64,000 bases of DNA from Nitrospina sp052156635 (GTDB lineage: Bacteria; Nitrospinota; Nitrospinia; Nitrospinales; Nitrospinaceae): assembly GCF_052156635.1 (NCBI RefSeq), contig NZ_JBQKUO010000003.1, positions 603,084-667,083 of the forward strand. The letters are read 5' to 3'. Both the position numbers and the translations under genes were made by a program. Of this stretch, positions 25,786-33,316 are shown piece by piece; positions within the stretch are counted from its first letter, which is position 1; every line of letters begins with the position of its first letter. The notes beneath the pieces were generated by a model. That model was not told where the DNA came from. It ran no database searches and worked only from the letters and a program-made list of their open reading frames with translations.

Positions 25786-25961
25786 TGACCGGTTCGCTGT
25801 TTGTATTTCTCCGACTGCTTCGGGTCCACTTTTTTCATGCGCTTCAGCAGGCTGTCACGCCCGGGACGGGACACGTCCGGCCGGGACGGACCGCTTTCTT
25901 CCTTGGGATCGGGAGAAGACTCTTTTTTTTCTTCCCTGCGCAGGGGATCGGTCATTTCCAT
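25782..25961 (-). CDS. UBact, Pup-like modifier ending in Thr-Gly-Gln
   Basis: A tiny gene of 59 codons (ATG 25961) or 57 codons (ATG 25955), filling the gap between dop and prcB. Both starts are in frame. AAGGAG is 8 bases before the first; the second forms an ATGA overlap with the dop stop. Content is very hydrophilic and disorder-like: MTDPLRREEKKESSP, then KRMKKVDPKQSEKYKQRTGQ at the C-terminus. The last residues Arg-Thr-Gly-Gln match the UBact modifiers described in Nitrospinae, Nitrospirae and others. As with Pup from actinobacteria that ends in Gln, the last residue would be deamidated to Glu before attachment to lysine. Operon position between dop and prcB is that of pup. Its small size makes it easily missed. 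Confidence 0.87.
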   Translation of the reverse strand: MEMTDPLRREEKKESSPDPKEESGPSRPDVSRPGRDSLLKRMKKVDPKQSEKYKQRTGQ

Positions 25962-27445
25962 GCGAACAACTCCTTATTGGTTTCCAGGGCCTGCTCGACA
26001 TCCTCCTGGTGAATGATGTCCGTCAGGTCCAGATAGTCACCGTTCTTGAACTCAATACCCGTCCAGTGAATGGAGCGGATATTGTCCTGCTCCTGATCGA
26101 CCATGAGGCCGCGGATGCGCGCCCGCGTGCCCACCGGTGCATTGTGCATCGCCCTGGCCACGTCCTCTTCCGGAACGAAGGGAGCGAGCTCACCGGTTTC
26201 CAGGAGGCCGTAGTACAGGCCGCGCTCCGGATCCAGATTATGATACTCCAGATCGAGGCTCTGCATCACCGGGTCGTCCCACGAAAGCCCTTCGGTTTCG
26301 ATGAACTGGTTGAACAGGCTTTCCTTGATGGCCCAGTCGATGCGGTCGCTCAGCTTGTGGGAGCCTTCTTTCAAATCGTTCAGCGTGCGCTCCCATTCCT
26401 GAACGATCCATTGCTCTTCTTTCTCGTCACCGAGGCGGCCCGGATTCTTCTTCGCCTGCTCCAGGTACCAGCCCTGGATGTCGAGCGGCGTGACGGTGCG
26501 TCCGTTTTCCCGTTTCAACAGCACCGTGCCGGTGCGGTCGCGGGAAGTGCGCTGCACATCGGTTACCGGCTCGGCCAGTTCCGGCGGCATCTCCAGTTTT
26601 TCATCGGCAATGAGCGCCAGCACCAGCCGCGTCGTGCCCACCTTGAGCGCCGTTGCATACGGCGACATGTTGGCATCCCCAAGAATCAAATGCAACCGCC
26701 GGTACCGGTCGGTGGCCGCGTGCGGTTCGTCGCGCGTGTTGACGATGGGGCGTTGCGTCATCGTCTCGATGCTGAGCAGGCACTCGATGAAATCCGAGCG
26801 CTGTCCCAGCTGCAAACCGGTGAACGGCTCGACTTTTTTTCCGTCGGTGCCGACCTTGCCCGAGCCGGCGTACAACTGGCGCGTGACCAGAAACGGCACC
26901 AATCCCCGCACCCAGACATCGAAGTCCAGCCGGCGCGGGATCAGGTAATTGTCATGCGTGCCGTAACTGTGACCGCTGTAATCGGTGTTGTTCTTGAACA
27001 CCTGCACGTGCGGACCGCCCAGTTCTTCGTTCCGGCGGCGCACGCATTCGAGCAGGATGCGGTCGCCCGCCTGATCGTGCGTGACCAGGTCGAACACGCT
27101 TTTGCACTCCGGCGTGCTGTATTCCGGATGCGTGTGGTCGTTGTAAAACCGCGCGCCGTTGACCAGCACCCGGTCGCACTTCATTTCCCAGTAGCTGTAG
27201 GGCCGCTTGCGGTCCTCCGCACAGAATTCGTCTTCCTCTTCATCCTGTGCCAGGTGGTTCACCGTGAACCCGCGCATGTCGAGGTGCGTGCGCTCCCGGC
27301 TGTAAGCCCAGCCGCGAAACACGCTTTTCAGCGGACACTGCTGGAGAAGCGCCATCGACTCTTCAACAGGATCGGAATCCTCCAGGTCTTCGCGGATGAT
27401 TCCGTATTCGGTTTCCAGTCCCAGCAGGGGAACGGCAACACTCAT
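25952..27445 (-). CDS. dop: Deamidase/depupylase-type enzyme of the UBact-proteasome system
   Basis: This encodes 497 residues, paralogous to the product of 22774-24231. GLETEYGII (about residues 9-17), then VLVNGARFYNDHTHPEYSTPEC with the catalytic Asp at D103, FKNNTDYSGHSYGTHDNYL, INTRDEP-like NTRDEPHA and LILGDANMS match actinobacterial Dop (VNGARLYVDHAHPEYS). It has the longer N-terminal insertion (about residues 20-95) expected for Dop. Role inferred: convert the C-terminal Gln of UBact to Glu and remove UBact from substrates. Its ATG overlaps the mpa stop and its stop overlaps the UBact start, giving strict order mpa-dop-UBact. Confidence 0.87.
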   Translation of the reverse strand: MSVAVPLLGLETEYGIIREDLEDSDPVEESMALLQQCPLKSVFRGWAYSRERTHLDMRGFTVNHLAQDEEEDEFCAEDRKRPYSYWEMKCDRVLVNGARFYNDHTHPEYSTPECKSVFDLVTHDQAGDRILLECVRRRNEELGGPHVQVFKNNTDYSGHSYGTHDNYLIPRRLDFDVWVRGLVPFLVTRQLYAGSGKVGTDGKKVEPFTGLQLGQRSDFIECLLSIETMTQRPIVNTRDEPHAATDRYRRLHLILGDANMSPYATALKVGTTRLVLALIADEKLEMPPELAEPVTDVQRTSRDRTGTVLLKRENGRTVTPLDIQGWYLEQAKKNPGRLGDEKEEQWIVQEWERTLNDLKEGSHKLSDRIDWAIKESLFNQFIETEGLSWDDPVMQSLDLEYHNLDPERGLYYGLLETGELAPFVPEEDVARAMHNAPVGTRARIRGLMVDQEQDNIRSIHWTGIEFKNGDYLDLTDIIHQEDVEQALETNKELFAWK

Positions 27446-29064
27446 ATAATGGACCGGCTCATGGTTTGGTGCGCGGCCTGATCCGAATCGCGCGGACGAC
27501 GCACCCGCACGACGTTTTTCGGATCGAAATCGAGAAGCTGGAGCCAGTCTTCCATATTGGAATCCGCAGGCAGTACGTTGTTCTCAACGAACTCGTGTTC
27601 CAGCGACTTCAACAGGTCGTCCACTTTGATCATCAGGGGTTCCCCGGCAATCGCACGCTCGATGGCGCGTTCCTTGGCACGGAGCACGATGCTTTCCAGG
27701 ATCGCGCCGGAGATGAAATCCTTCCAGTACAGTTTCTTAAATTCGCCGTTGCGCAGGGTGAGGAGCAGGGCTTCCTGTTCCGGCTTGGTGCCGAACAGGG
27801 TGTCGAGAAACGGCTCGATCAGCGCGTTCATCGAATCGCCCTCGATGGGCAGGTCCTTCTTGAGGTACACCTTCAGGATGTCCTCGCAGTCGCCGCGGTC
27901 CGGACGCGATACCTTGATCTTGCGGTCGATGCGCCCCGGCCGCAGGATGGCGGGATCGATCAGGTCCGGCCGGTTCGTCGCCAGGATCACCACCATGTCG
28001 CGCACCGACTGGATGCCGTCCATCTCGGCGCAGAACATGGGCACCAGCGTGTTCGAGATGTTGTTGACGCGGAGCGCCTGACGCGTACCGAGTACCGATT
28101 CGGCCTCGTCGATGAAGATGAAGGGCAGTTGTCCCTTTTCGCGGTAGTCACGCGCCTTCTTGAAAATCTCGCGCACCTTGCGTTCCGACTCACCCAGCCA
28201 CATGTTGAGGATCTCCGGACCTTTCACATGAATGAAGCGTCCTTCCAGATCCTTCAGGTCGTGGCTCTGTTCCTTGAGCTTGTTCACGATGTCGGAGAGG
28301 ATGGCCTTGCCGATGAGCGTCTTGCCGCAACCGGGGGGACCGTAGAACAGGAATCCCTTGGGCATGCGGTATTCCATCTTGTCCAGGATTTCCTGGTGCA
28401 GGATGGGGTACTCGATGACCTTGCGCACTTCCTTGATGACGTTTTCCTGCCCGCCGACCTGCTCCCAGGTGACGGTGACGAATTCGTCTTCCACCACCAG
28501 CTTCTGTTCGCGCTTGGGCAGGGCTTTCAGGATCACGCGTTGCGTGGGATCGAGGATGATCTCGTCACCTTCGCGGAAGTTTTCTTCTTTCAGTTCATCG
28601 CAGACCTGGACCATGAATTCGGTATTGCCGGTGCCGCCGTTGACCATCCAGTGACCGTCCTTGAGGCGGGTGACGACGCGGGCGATGGGGCCCTGCTGGG
28701 GCCGGGGCAGTTTGATGATGGCGACAAATCCTTCGTTCACTGCCACCTGGTCGCCCACCAGCAACGGACCGTTCTCCAGGATCTCCGGCGAGACCGCCGC
28801 CTGGTATTCCGTGCCGCCGACGTTCAGGCGCACGAGATCGTCGTTGCCCGGACCGAGCACCGTGCCGATGCGGTGCGCGGGCGACTTGAGCTGGCGGATG
28901 GTCTCCTCCAGCGTCTTGATCTTGAGATTGTATTGCTGGGCGGACTGCTGGGCCGCCAGGAGCGCGTCGCGCAGATCGAAGATCTTCTGCTGGAGCTCCG
29001 GCTGGTCCTCGGTCTCTTCCAGAATCCGGTCAATCAATTCAATGATGTGAGTCGGGTCGCCCAT
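27442..29064 (-). CDS. mpa: Proteasome-associated AAA+ ATPase (Mpa/ARC)
   Basis: This encodes 540 residues from ATG 29064, chosen for its AAGGA site 8 bases upstream and fit to the promoter; a start at 29085 would add 7 residues. The N-terminal coiled coil (about residues 8-60) is the Pup-binding part in Mycobacterium Mpa. Two OB folds follow (about 65-185), then the AAA+ module with Walker A GPPGCGKT (242-249), a pore-loop segment KGPEILNMWLGE (281-292) and Walker B FIFIDE (315-320). It would unfold UBact-tagged proteins into the 20S core. The C-terminus is MSRSII and lacks the Gly-Gln-Tyr-Leu docking tail of actinobacterial enzymes. Confidence 0.92.
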   Translation of the reverse strand: MGDPTHIIELIDRILEETEDQPELQQKIFDLRDALLAAQQSAQQYNLKIKTLEETIRQLKSPAHRIGTVLGPGNDDLVRLNVGGTEYQAAVSPEILENGPLLVGDQVAVNEGFVAIIKLPRPQQGPIARVVTRLKDGHWMVNGGTGNTEFMVQVCDELKEENFREGDEIILDPTQRVILKALPKREQKLVVEDEFVTVTWEQVGGQENVIKEVRKVIEYPILHQEILDKMEYRMPKGFLFYGPPGCGKTLIGKAILSDIVNKLKEQSHDLKDLEGRFIHVKGPEILNMWLGESERKVREIFKKARDYREKGQLPFIFIDEAESVLGTRQALRVNNISNTLVPMFCAEMDGIQSVRDMVVILATNRPDLIDPAILRPGRIDRKIKVSRPDRGDCEDILKVYLKKDLPIEGDSMNALIEPFLDTLFGTKPEQEALLLTLRNGEFKKLYWKDFISGAILESIVLRAKERAIERAIAGEPLMIKVDDLLKSLEHEFVENNVLPADSNMEDWLQLLDFDPKNVVRVRRPRDSDQAAHQTMSRSII

Positions 29065-29098
29065 TTCACAAATCCTTATTTCCACGAATGATACTTCA

Positions 29099-29127
29099 AT
29101 TGTATGATTAAAAAATCAGATAGACAA
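29099..29127 (-). promoter_or_regulatory. Sigma-70-type promoter of the proteasome operon
   Basis: On the minus strand the -35 box is TTGTCT (29127-29122) and the -10 box is TACAAT (29104-29099), with a spacer of exactly 17 bases. Transcription would begin near 29092, leaving a leader of about 28 bases to the mpa ATG at 29064. No other clear promoter is seen inside the six-gene operon. Confidence 0.6.
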
Positions 29128-29241
29128 GCCCATTTACCCGCACCCCCAAATGACTCAACTTACGGAAATATAAAAGGTCAAGGTTTTTCTTGCCGACCCG
29201 GAACTTTGCCTGTGTCCGCTTCCGAACGGGCCGGTTTGCGA

Positions 29242-29270
29242 TTGGTGCGCCGCTTCCGGTTGTGTATAAT
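29242..29270 (+). promoter_or_regulatory. Sigma-70-type promoter for the 29370 gene
   Basis: TTGGTG (29242-29247), a 17-base spacer and a perfect TATAAT (29265-29270). It drives rightwards, divergent from the proteasome operon. The rest of the roughly 300-base gap (29065-29369) contains only the two promoters and AT-rich leader. Confidence 0.55.
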
Positions 29271-29369
29271 TAGACCTTTAAAATCAACCCATTGTTTTGA
29301 ATTTAAGGAAGCCCTCCCGCGTCGGACGCCGCCGGAATAAGGGTCTCTGCCTCCGCACGGTTGTACCGC

Positions 29370-30656
29370 ATGAATCACCCGACCATTGAAAAGTGCATCG
29401 TCAGCTTTTCGCACAACGCCTACGAGTCGCGCAAGCTGGCCGACAAGGAAGCCATCGAAAAAGCGCGCCGCGAGATCGCGCAGGGCAAGAAAGGCATCAG
29501 CCACCTGATCCTGCGCGCCCGCGACGACGAGATCGACCGCCTCAAGTTCCTGTTCCCCATCTACGGCATCCCGCTCATGTGCTACGCGCTGGGCAACCTG
29601 ATGGTCTCCGGCCTGAAAGAGATCGTGGTGGTCGGCTCGAAAGAGGTGAAGACGGTGCTCGATGCGTTTCTGGAAGTGATCGGACCGTGCGGCAAGAACG
29701 TCCAGTTCGTGCACGAGGACCCGGACAACCTGGTGCTGATCCACACGCTGGTGCTCGGACGCAACGCGCTGGCGCTCGCGCCGAACGAACTGGTGCTGTT
29801 CCAGCCCGGCGACCTGCCGTTCCTGTTCGACCTCGACCGCGTGCTCAGGGACAAGGACCTCAAAACGCACAACCTGATATTGTGGCTCAACTCGCGGCAG
29901 CAGATGTTTCCGCGTTTCAAGGAAGACCCGGCCAGCGAGTTCGTGCAGCGCAACTACCATTACCGCGTCATCGATGAAAAGGCGGGACGCCTGCACGACG
30001 TGAAGGAACCGAACGTGTACCCGATCAACCTCGCGGCGATTGAAGAGGACATCATCGAGCTTCTGCACGAGACGCGCAAGGACGGCAAGATCCTGAACGC
30101 CGGCGTTCACAAGGTGCTCACCTCCCCCGCGCGCATGTTGCGGTTGCTCCCGGTGCTGGCGTCGCACTTCCGTCACTTCGACTCGGACCTGCGCACCTAC
30201 CGCATGAACGACGAACACAAGTTCGGCATGCACCTCAAGAATTTCAACAAGGGCGCCTCGATCTTCCTCGACACGCCTTTCGTCGCCAAGTTTCACGACG
30301 ACCCGGCGTACGTCTCCGACGTCGATGCGCTGGAGGACTGGGAGGATTTCGAATCGCTCGTCCGTTTCGCGGTGCAGGAGGAAGGCGAGGAAAACGGGCT
30401 GGCGTCGATCCATCCCTTCGGCCGCGAGCTGATGAAGTTCAAACGGGAAGCGATGCCGGCATTGAAAGAACGCATAGCCATGTACGCCGATTTCCCGGCG
30501 TACCTGAACGGCCTCTACCGGGCTTTGGAAATGCCGCACGTGCCGTTTCACGACGGGGACCGCTACGACACGCCCAATCTGCACACGCCGCTCGTGCCCA
30601 ACGCGTACCGCTGGTACAAGGAAAAAGCCGCCGCCTTCAACCCGGTGGGGAAATAA
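29370..30656 (+). CDS. Nucleotidyltransferase-like protein of unknown role
   Basis: This encodes 428 residues from ATG 29370; an in-frame TTG at 29361 is possible. The first 200 residues resemble a Rossmann-type nucleotidyltransferase of the GlmU/MobA kind: FPIYGIPLMCYALGNLMVSGL (about residues 55-75) followed by IVVVGSKEVKTVL, and VLFQPGDLPFLFD (about 143-155), which could be the metal-binding Asp motif. The usual glycine-rich LAAG loop is missing, so activity on a sugar phosphate is only a guess. The C-terminal half is of no known type. It is unusual in having His/Asp-rich HVPFHDGDRYDTPNLHT near the end. Confidence 0.6.
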   Translation: MNHPTIEKCIVSFSHNAYESRKLADKEAIEKARREIAQGKKGISHLILRARDDEIDRLKFLFPIYGIPLMCYALGNLMVSGLKEIVVVGSKEVKTVLDAFLEVIGPCGKNVQFVHEDPDNLVLIHTLVLGRNALALAPNELVLFQPGDLPFLFDLDRVLRDKDLKTHNLILWLNSRQQMFPRFKEDPASEFVQRNYHYRVIDEKAGRLHDVKEPNVYPINLAAIEEDIIELLHETRKDGKILNAGVHKVLTSPARMLRLLPVLASHFRHFDSDLRTYRMNDEHKFGMHLKNFNKGASIFLDTPFVAKFHDDPAYVSDVDALEDWEDFESLVRFAVQEEGEENGLASIHPFGRELMKFKREAMPALKERIAMYADFPAYLNGLYRALEMPHVPFHDGDRYDTPNLHTPLVPNAYRWYKEKAAAFNPVGK

Positions 30657-30831
30657 GGGCCGGCGGGCTTTGGTGTTGCTATAAGATACTGAATATTTTA
30701 AAGTTATAGAGCCACTGCGCACCGCAAGTCCGTCCTCCCGGGGACCCGGCCCGGAATTTTTTCATACAGGAGTTTGCAGCGCGGGAACTCATTTTCCCCT
30801 TCATGGCAGGGGGAGCTTACAATAGGGACCT

Positions 30832-31776
30832 ATGCGATTTCCCATCAAACCGCCACCGAAGATCAAGCAGTACGTGGTGCTGTCGCTCGGACTTCACCTG
30901 GCGGCGTTCACCGCGTACCAAATGATTCCGCCCGGTCCGCCGGAAGCGCCGGAGCATCCGCCGGTCAAGGTGAAATACGTTCCGAAAGAACCGGAAGAGA
31001 AAAAAGAAAAACCGCCGCAGGTGGTGGACCCGGTCCAGCCGCAGGAAAAGGAACCGCCTAAGACTTCTGAACTCATCTCCAACGCCAACAGCCAGTCCAA
31101 GTCGAACATCGAAAAAAGAAACAAGCATCTTTACGCCAGCAAGAAATCGCTCATTCCCAAACCCAAGCCGGAAACCATGCCTCGGCCGGAGAAGAGGATG
31201 GAGTTGAGCAAGGAGTTCCTGATCCCGCCGCCGAAAACGCCGCGTGAAATGTTTAAGGAAGCGAAAACCGGTTTTGACAAACCCGAACCGGAAAAGACAC
31301 AGGAAAAGAAAGTGACGAAGAAGTATTCGGAGAGCACACTGGCGCTGCTGGACGGATTCGATCCGGAGAAGTACGCCGCCATCGACGCCGACTCCATGAA
31401 ATCGGAGGATCCGGACGACGAGGACGAGGTGATCTCGCTCAACACCAAGGAAGCCAAGTACGCGTCGTATTTCCAGCGCATCAAGCAGCAGATCGAACGG
31501 GTGTGGACGTATCCGGAAGAAGCGGCGCGGCACGGCATCAACGGCCGCCTGTCCCTGCGCTTCCGCATCTCCCGCGACGGACGCCTGCTGGAAGTCCTGT
31601 TGGTGGACGCATCGGGCTCGAACCTGCTGGACGAAGCGGCGGTGAACGCGGTGAAAAACGCCGCGCCGTATTACCCCTTCCCGGTCACCATAGACCGCAA
31701 CAACCTGTCGATCCTCGCCACCTTCATCTACAGCCCCGCCTACAGCACCTACTACCAGGACAAGTACGGACGCTGA
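30832..31776 (+). CDS. TonB-family energy transducer
   Basis: This encodes 314 residues. An N-terminal membrane anchor (about residues 14-30) precedes a long Pro/Lys/Glu-rich periplasmic linker (about 33-165, PPKTSE, KPKPE) and a C-terminal TonB/TolA-like domain (about 215-314). In that domain WTYPEEAARHGINGRLSLRF and DRNNLSILATFIYSPAY are recognisable. These proteins use the proton gradient, through ExbB/ExbD, to power outer-membrane transporters. No exbB or exbD lies nearby, so it relies on partners encoded elsewhere. A TonB or TolA-like role in envelope integrity are both possible. Confidence 0.8.
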   Translation: MRFPIKPPPKIKQYVVLSLGLHLAAFTAYQMIPPGPPEAPEHPPVKVKYVPKEPEEKKEKPPQVVDPVQPQEKEPPKTSELISNANSQSKSNIEKRNKHLYASKKSLIPKPKPETMPRPEKRMELSKEFLIPPPKTPREMFKEAKTGFDKPEPEKTQEKKVTKKYSESTLALLDGFDPEKYAAIDADSMKSEDPDDEDEVISLNTKEAKYASYFQRIKQQIERVWTYPEEAARHGINGRLSLRFRISRDGRLLEVLLVDASGSNLLDEAAVNAVKNAAPYYPFPVTIDRNNLSILATFIYSPAYSTYYQDKYGR

Positions 31777-31833
31777 TTTTCCAGGGCGTCGCCTGTTCGC
31801 TCCGCGCGTGGCGCGGTTCCCCGCAGGGCGCGG

Positions 31834-33183
31834 TCACACCAGTTCGAGCTGTTTGAGCTTCAGGGTTTCGGAGTAACGCAGGGTGTCTTCGCCGGCACTG
31901 CTCAGCTTGTTGCCGATGACGTTGAGGAAGGTGAGGCTCTTGAGGGTGGTGGACTCGGCCAGGTAGCGCGCGCCTTCGTCGCCGATCACGTTCAATCCCA
32001 GCACCAGCACACGCAGGTTGGAAAACGTGGTGGACTCGGCGATGGCCCTGGCCCCGGGCGGACGGATCCAGTTGTCCTGCTCGAGGTACAGTTCTTCCAA
32101 CGCGGTGAGGTACTGCGACTGCGCCAGGGCAACGACGCCCTCGTCGGCGATGTTGTTGTTATTGAGCCGCAGTTCCTTGAGTTGGGTCACGTTCGGGCTT
32201 TCCGCCAGCGCCACCGCGCCTTCCGCGTTCAACTGGTTTTCGCCCAGGTCGATCGCTTCCAGGTTCTTCACGTTGGCGGAGGCGACCAGCGCTTCGGTCC
32301 CCTCGGCGCGGATGTCGTTGTTGTTGAGGTTGAGCCTGCGGATGTTCTTGAAGTGCCGGGACTGGCCGAGGGTGATGGCGCTGTCCGCCGTCAGTCCGGC
32401 GCAGCGCAACTCCAGTTCCTCGATGTTCTCGAACAACTCCGATTCCGCCAGCGCGTACACACCGTCGTCGCCGACGGGATTGTTGCTCAGGATCAGCCGC
32501 TTGAGGTTGGGAAACACGTTGGCGCGCGCGAAGTACTCCACACCGCGGTCGGTGAGGTTGTTATCGGAAAGGTCGAGCGTCTCCAGCCCCGCCAACTGCC
32601 CGCACTTCGACAACTGCTCCGCACCGTCGTCGCCGAGGCCGATGTCCGCCAGCTTCAGGCAACGCAGTCTGCGCCCGAGGTCGGAGTTGGTGAGCGCCTT
32701 GATTCCGAGCGGGGTGATGCGGTTGTAGGAGAGGTCGAGCGTCTCCAGGTTCGCCAGCGTCTTGCTCAACGACAGGGCTTTCGCGCCCACCGGGCCAATC
32801 TCGTTGCTGGCAAGATTCAGCGTCTTCAGGTTTTCGAACAGGGAGATGCGCGACAGGAAGAACAGGCCGTCGTCATCGACGTTGTTGTTGCCGAGCTCGA
32901 GGGTTTCGAGACGGCCGAGGTGCGGCGAGGTGCACAGCTGCTGGATACCCGCGGTCTTGAGTCCCGTTTCGGACAGGTTGAGGTAAACCACCCGCGCCAG
33001 CGGCTGCAGCTCCGCCAGCATTTGGAAATCACTCTCGCTCATCACCTGCCGGGTGAGGTCGAGGCGCGCCGGGTCTTTTTCCAGGCGGTGCTGGATGACC
33101 TGCAGGAGGTCTTCCTTCTCCGTGTACTTCTCGAAGAACCGCAGGAACTCGAGACTGTCGTCGATGTCTTTCGCTTCCGCCAT
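31834..33183 (-). CDS. Leucine-rich-repeat protein, ribonuclease-inhibitor type
   Basis: This encodes 449 residues. After an N-terminal region of about 60 residues, it consists of about 13-14 tandem leucine-rich repeats of 25-28 residues (typical unit LETLDLSDNNLTDRGVEYFA; ALEELYLEQDNW). The repeats carry the LxxLxLxxNxIxxxGxxxLA pattern of RNI-like proteins, which curve into a horseshoe and bind proteins. No signal peptide or membrane segment, so a cytoplasmic scaffold is likely. It lies tail to tail with the TonB gene, with about 57 bases between. Partner unknown. Confidence 0.85.
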   Translation of the reverse strand: MAEAKDIDDSLEFLRFFEKYTEKEDLLQVIQHRLEKDPARLDLTRQVMSESDFQMLAELQPLARVVYLNLSETGLKTAGIQQLCTSPHLGRLETLELGNNNVDDDGLFFLSRISLFENLKTLNLASNEIGPVGAKALSLSKTLANLETLDLSYNRITPLGIKALTNSDLGRRLRCLKLADIGLGDDGAEQLSKCGQLAGLETLDLSDNNLTDRGVEYFARANVFPNLKRLILSNNPVGDDGVYALAESELFENIEELELRCAGLTADSAITLGQSRHFKNIRRLNLNNNDIRAEGTEALVASANVKNLEAIDLGENQLNAEGAVALAESPNVTQLKELRLNNNNIADEGVVALAQSQYLTALEELYLEQDNWIRPPGARAIAESTTFSNLRVLVLGLNVIGDEGARYLAESTTLKSLTFLNVIGNKLSSAGEDTLRYSETLKLKQLELV

Positions 33184-33316
33184 GATGCCGTGTGCAAAAA
33201 TTTTGAAAGGATCGCGGTGAAGGGATTATACCCCAGGCAACGGGGAGAAAGAAACCGGCTTGCAGGTTGGAGTGTCACCCACCGGTTTGGCTCCGGATGA
33301 CAACCTGAAACGGGAA

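Noticed and set aside
22729..29091. Long plus-strand open frames opposite pafA, prcBA, dop and mpa
   Set aside because: They are shadows of the proteasome operon; the minus-strand products match known families and overlap like an operon.
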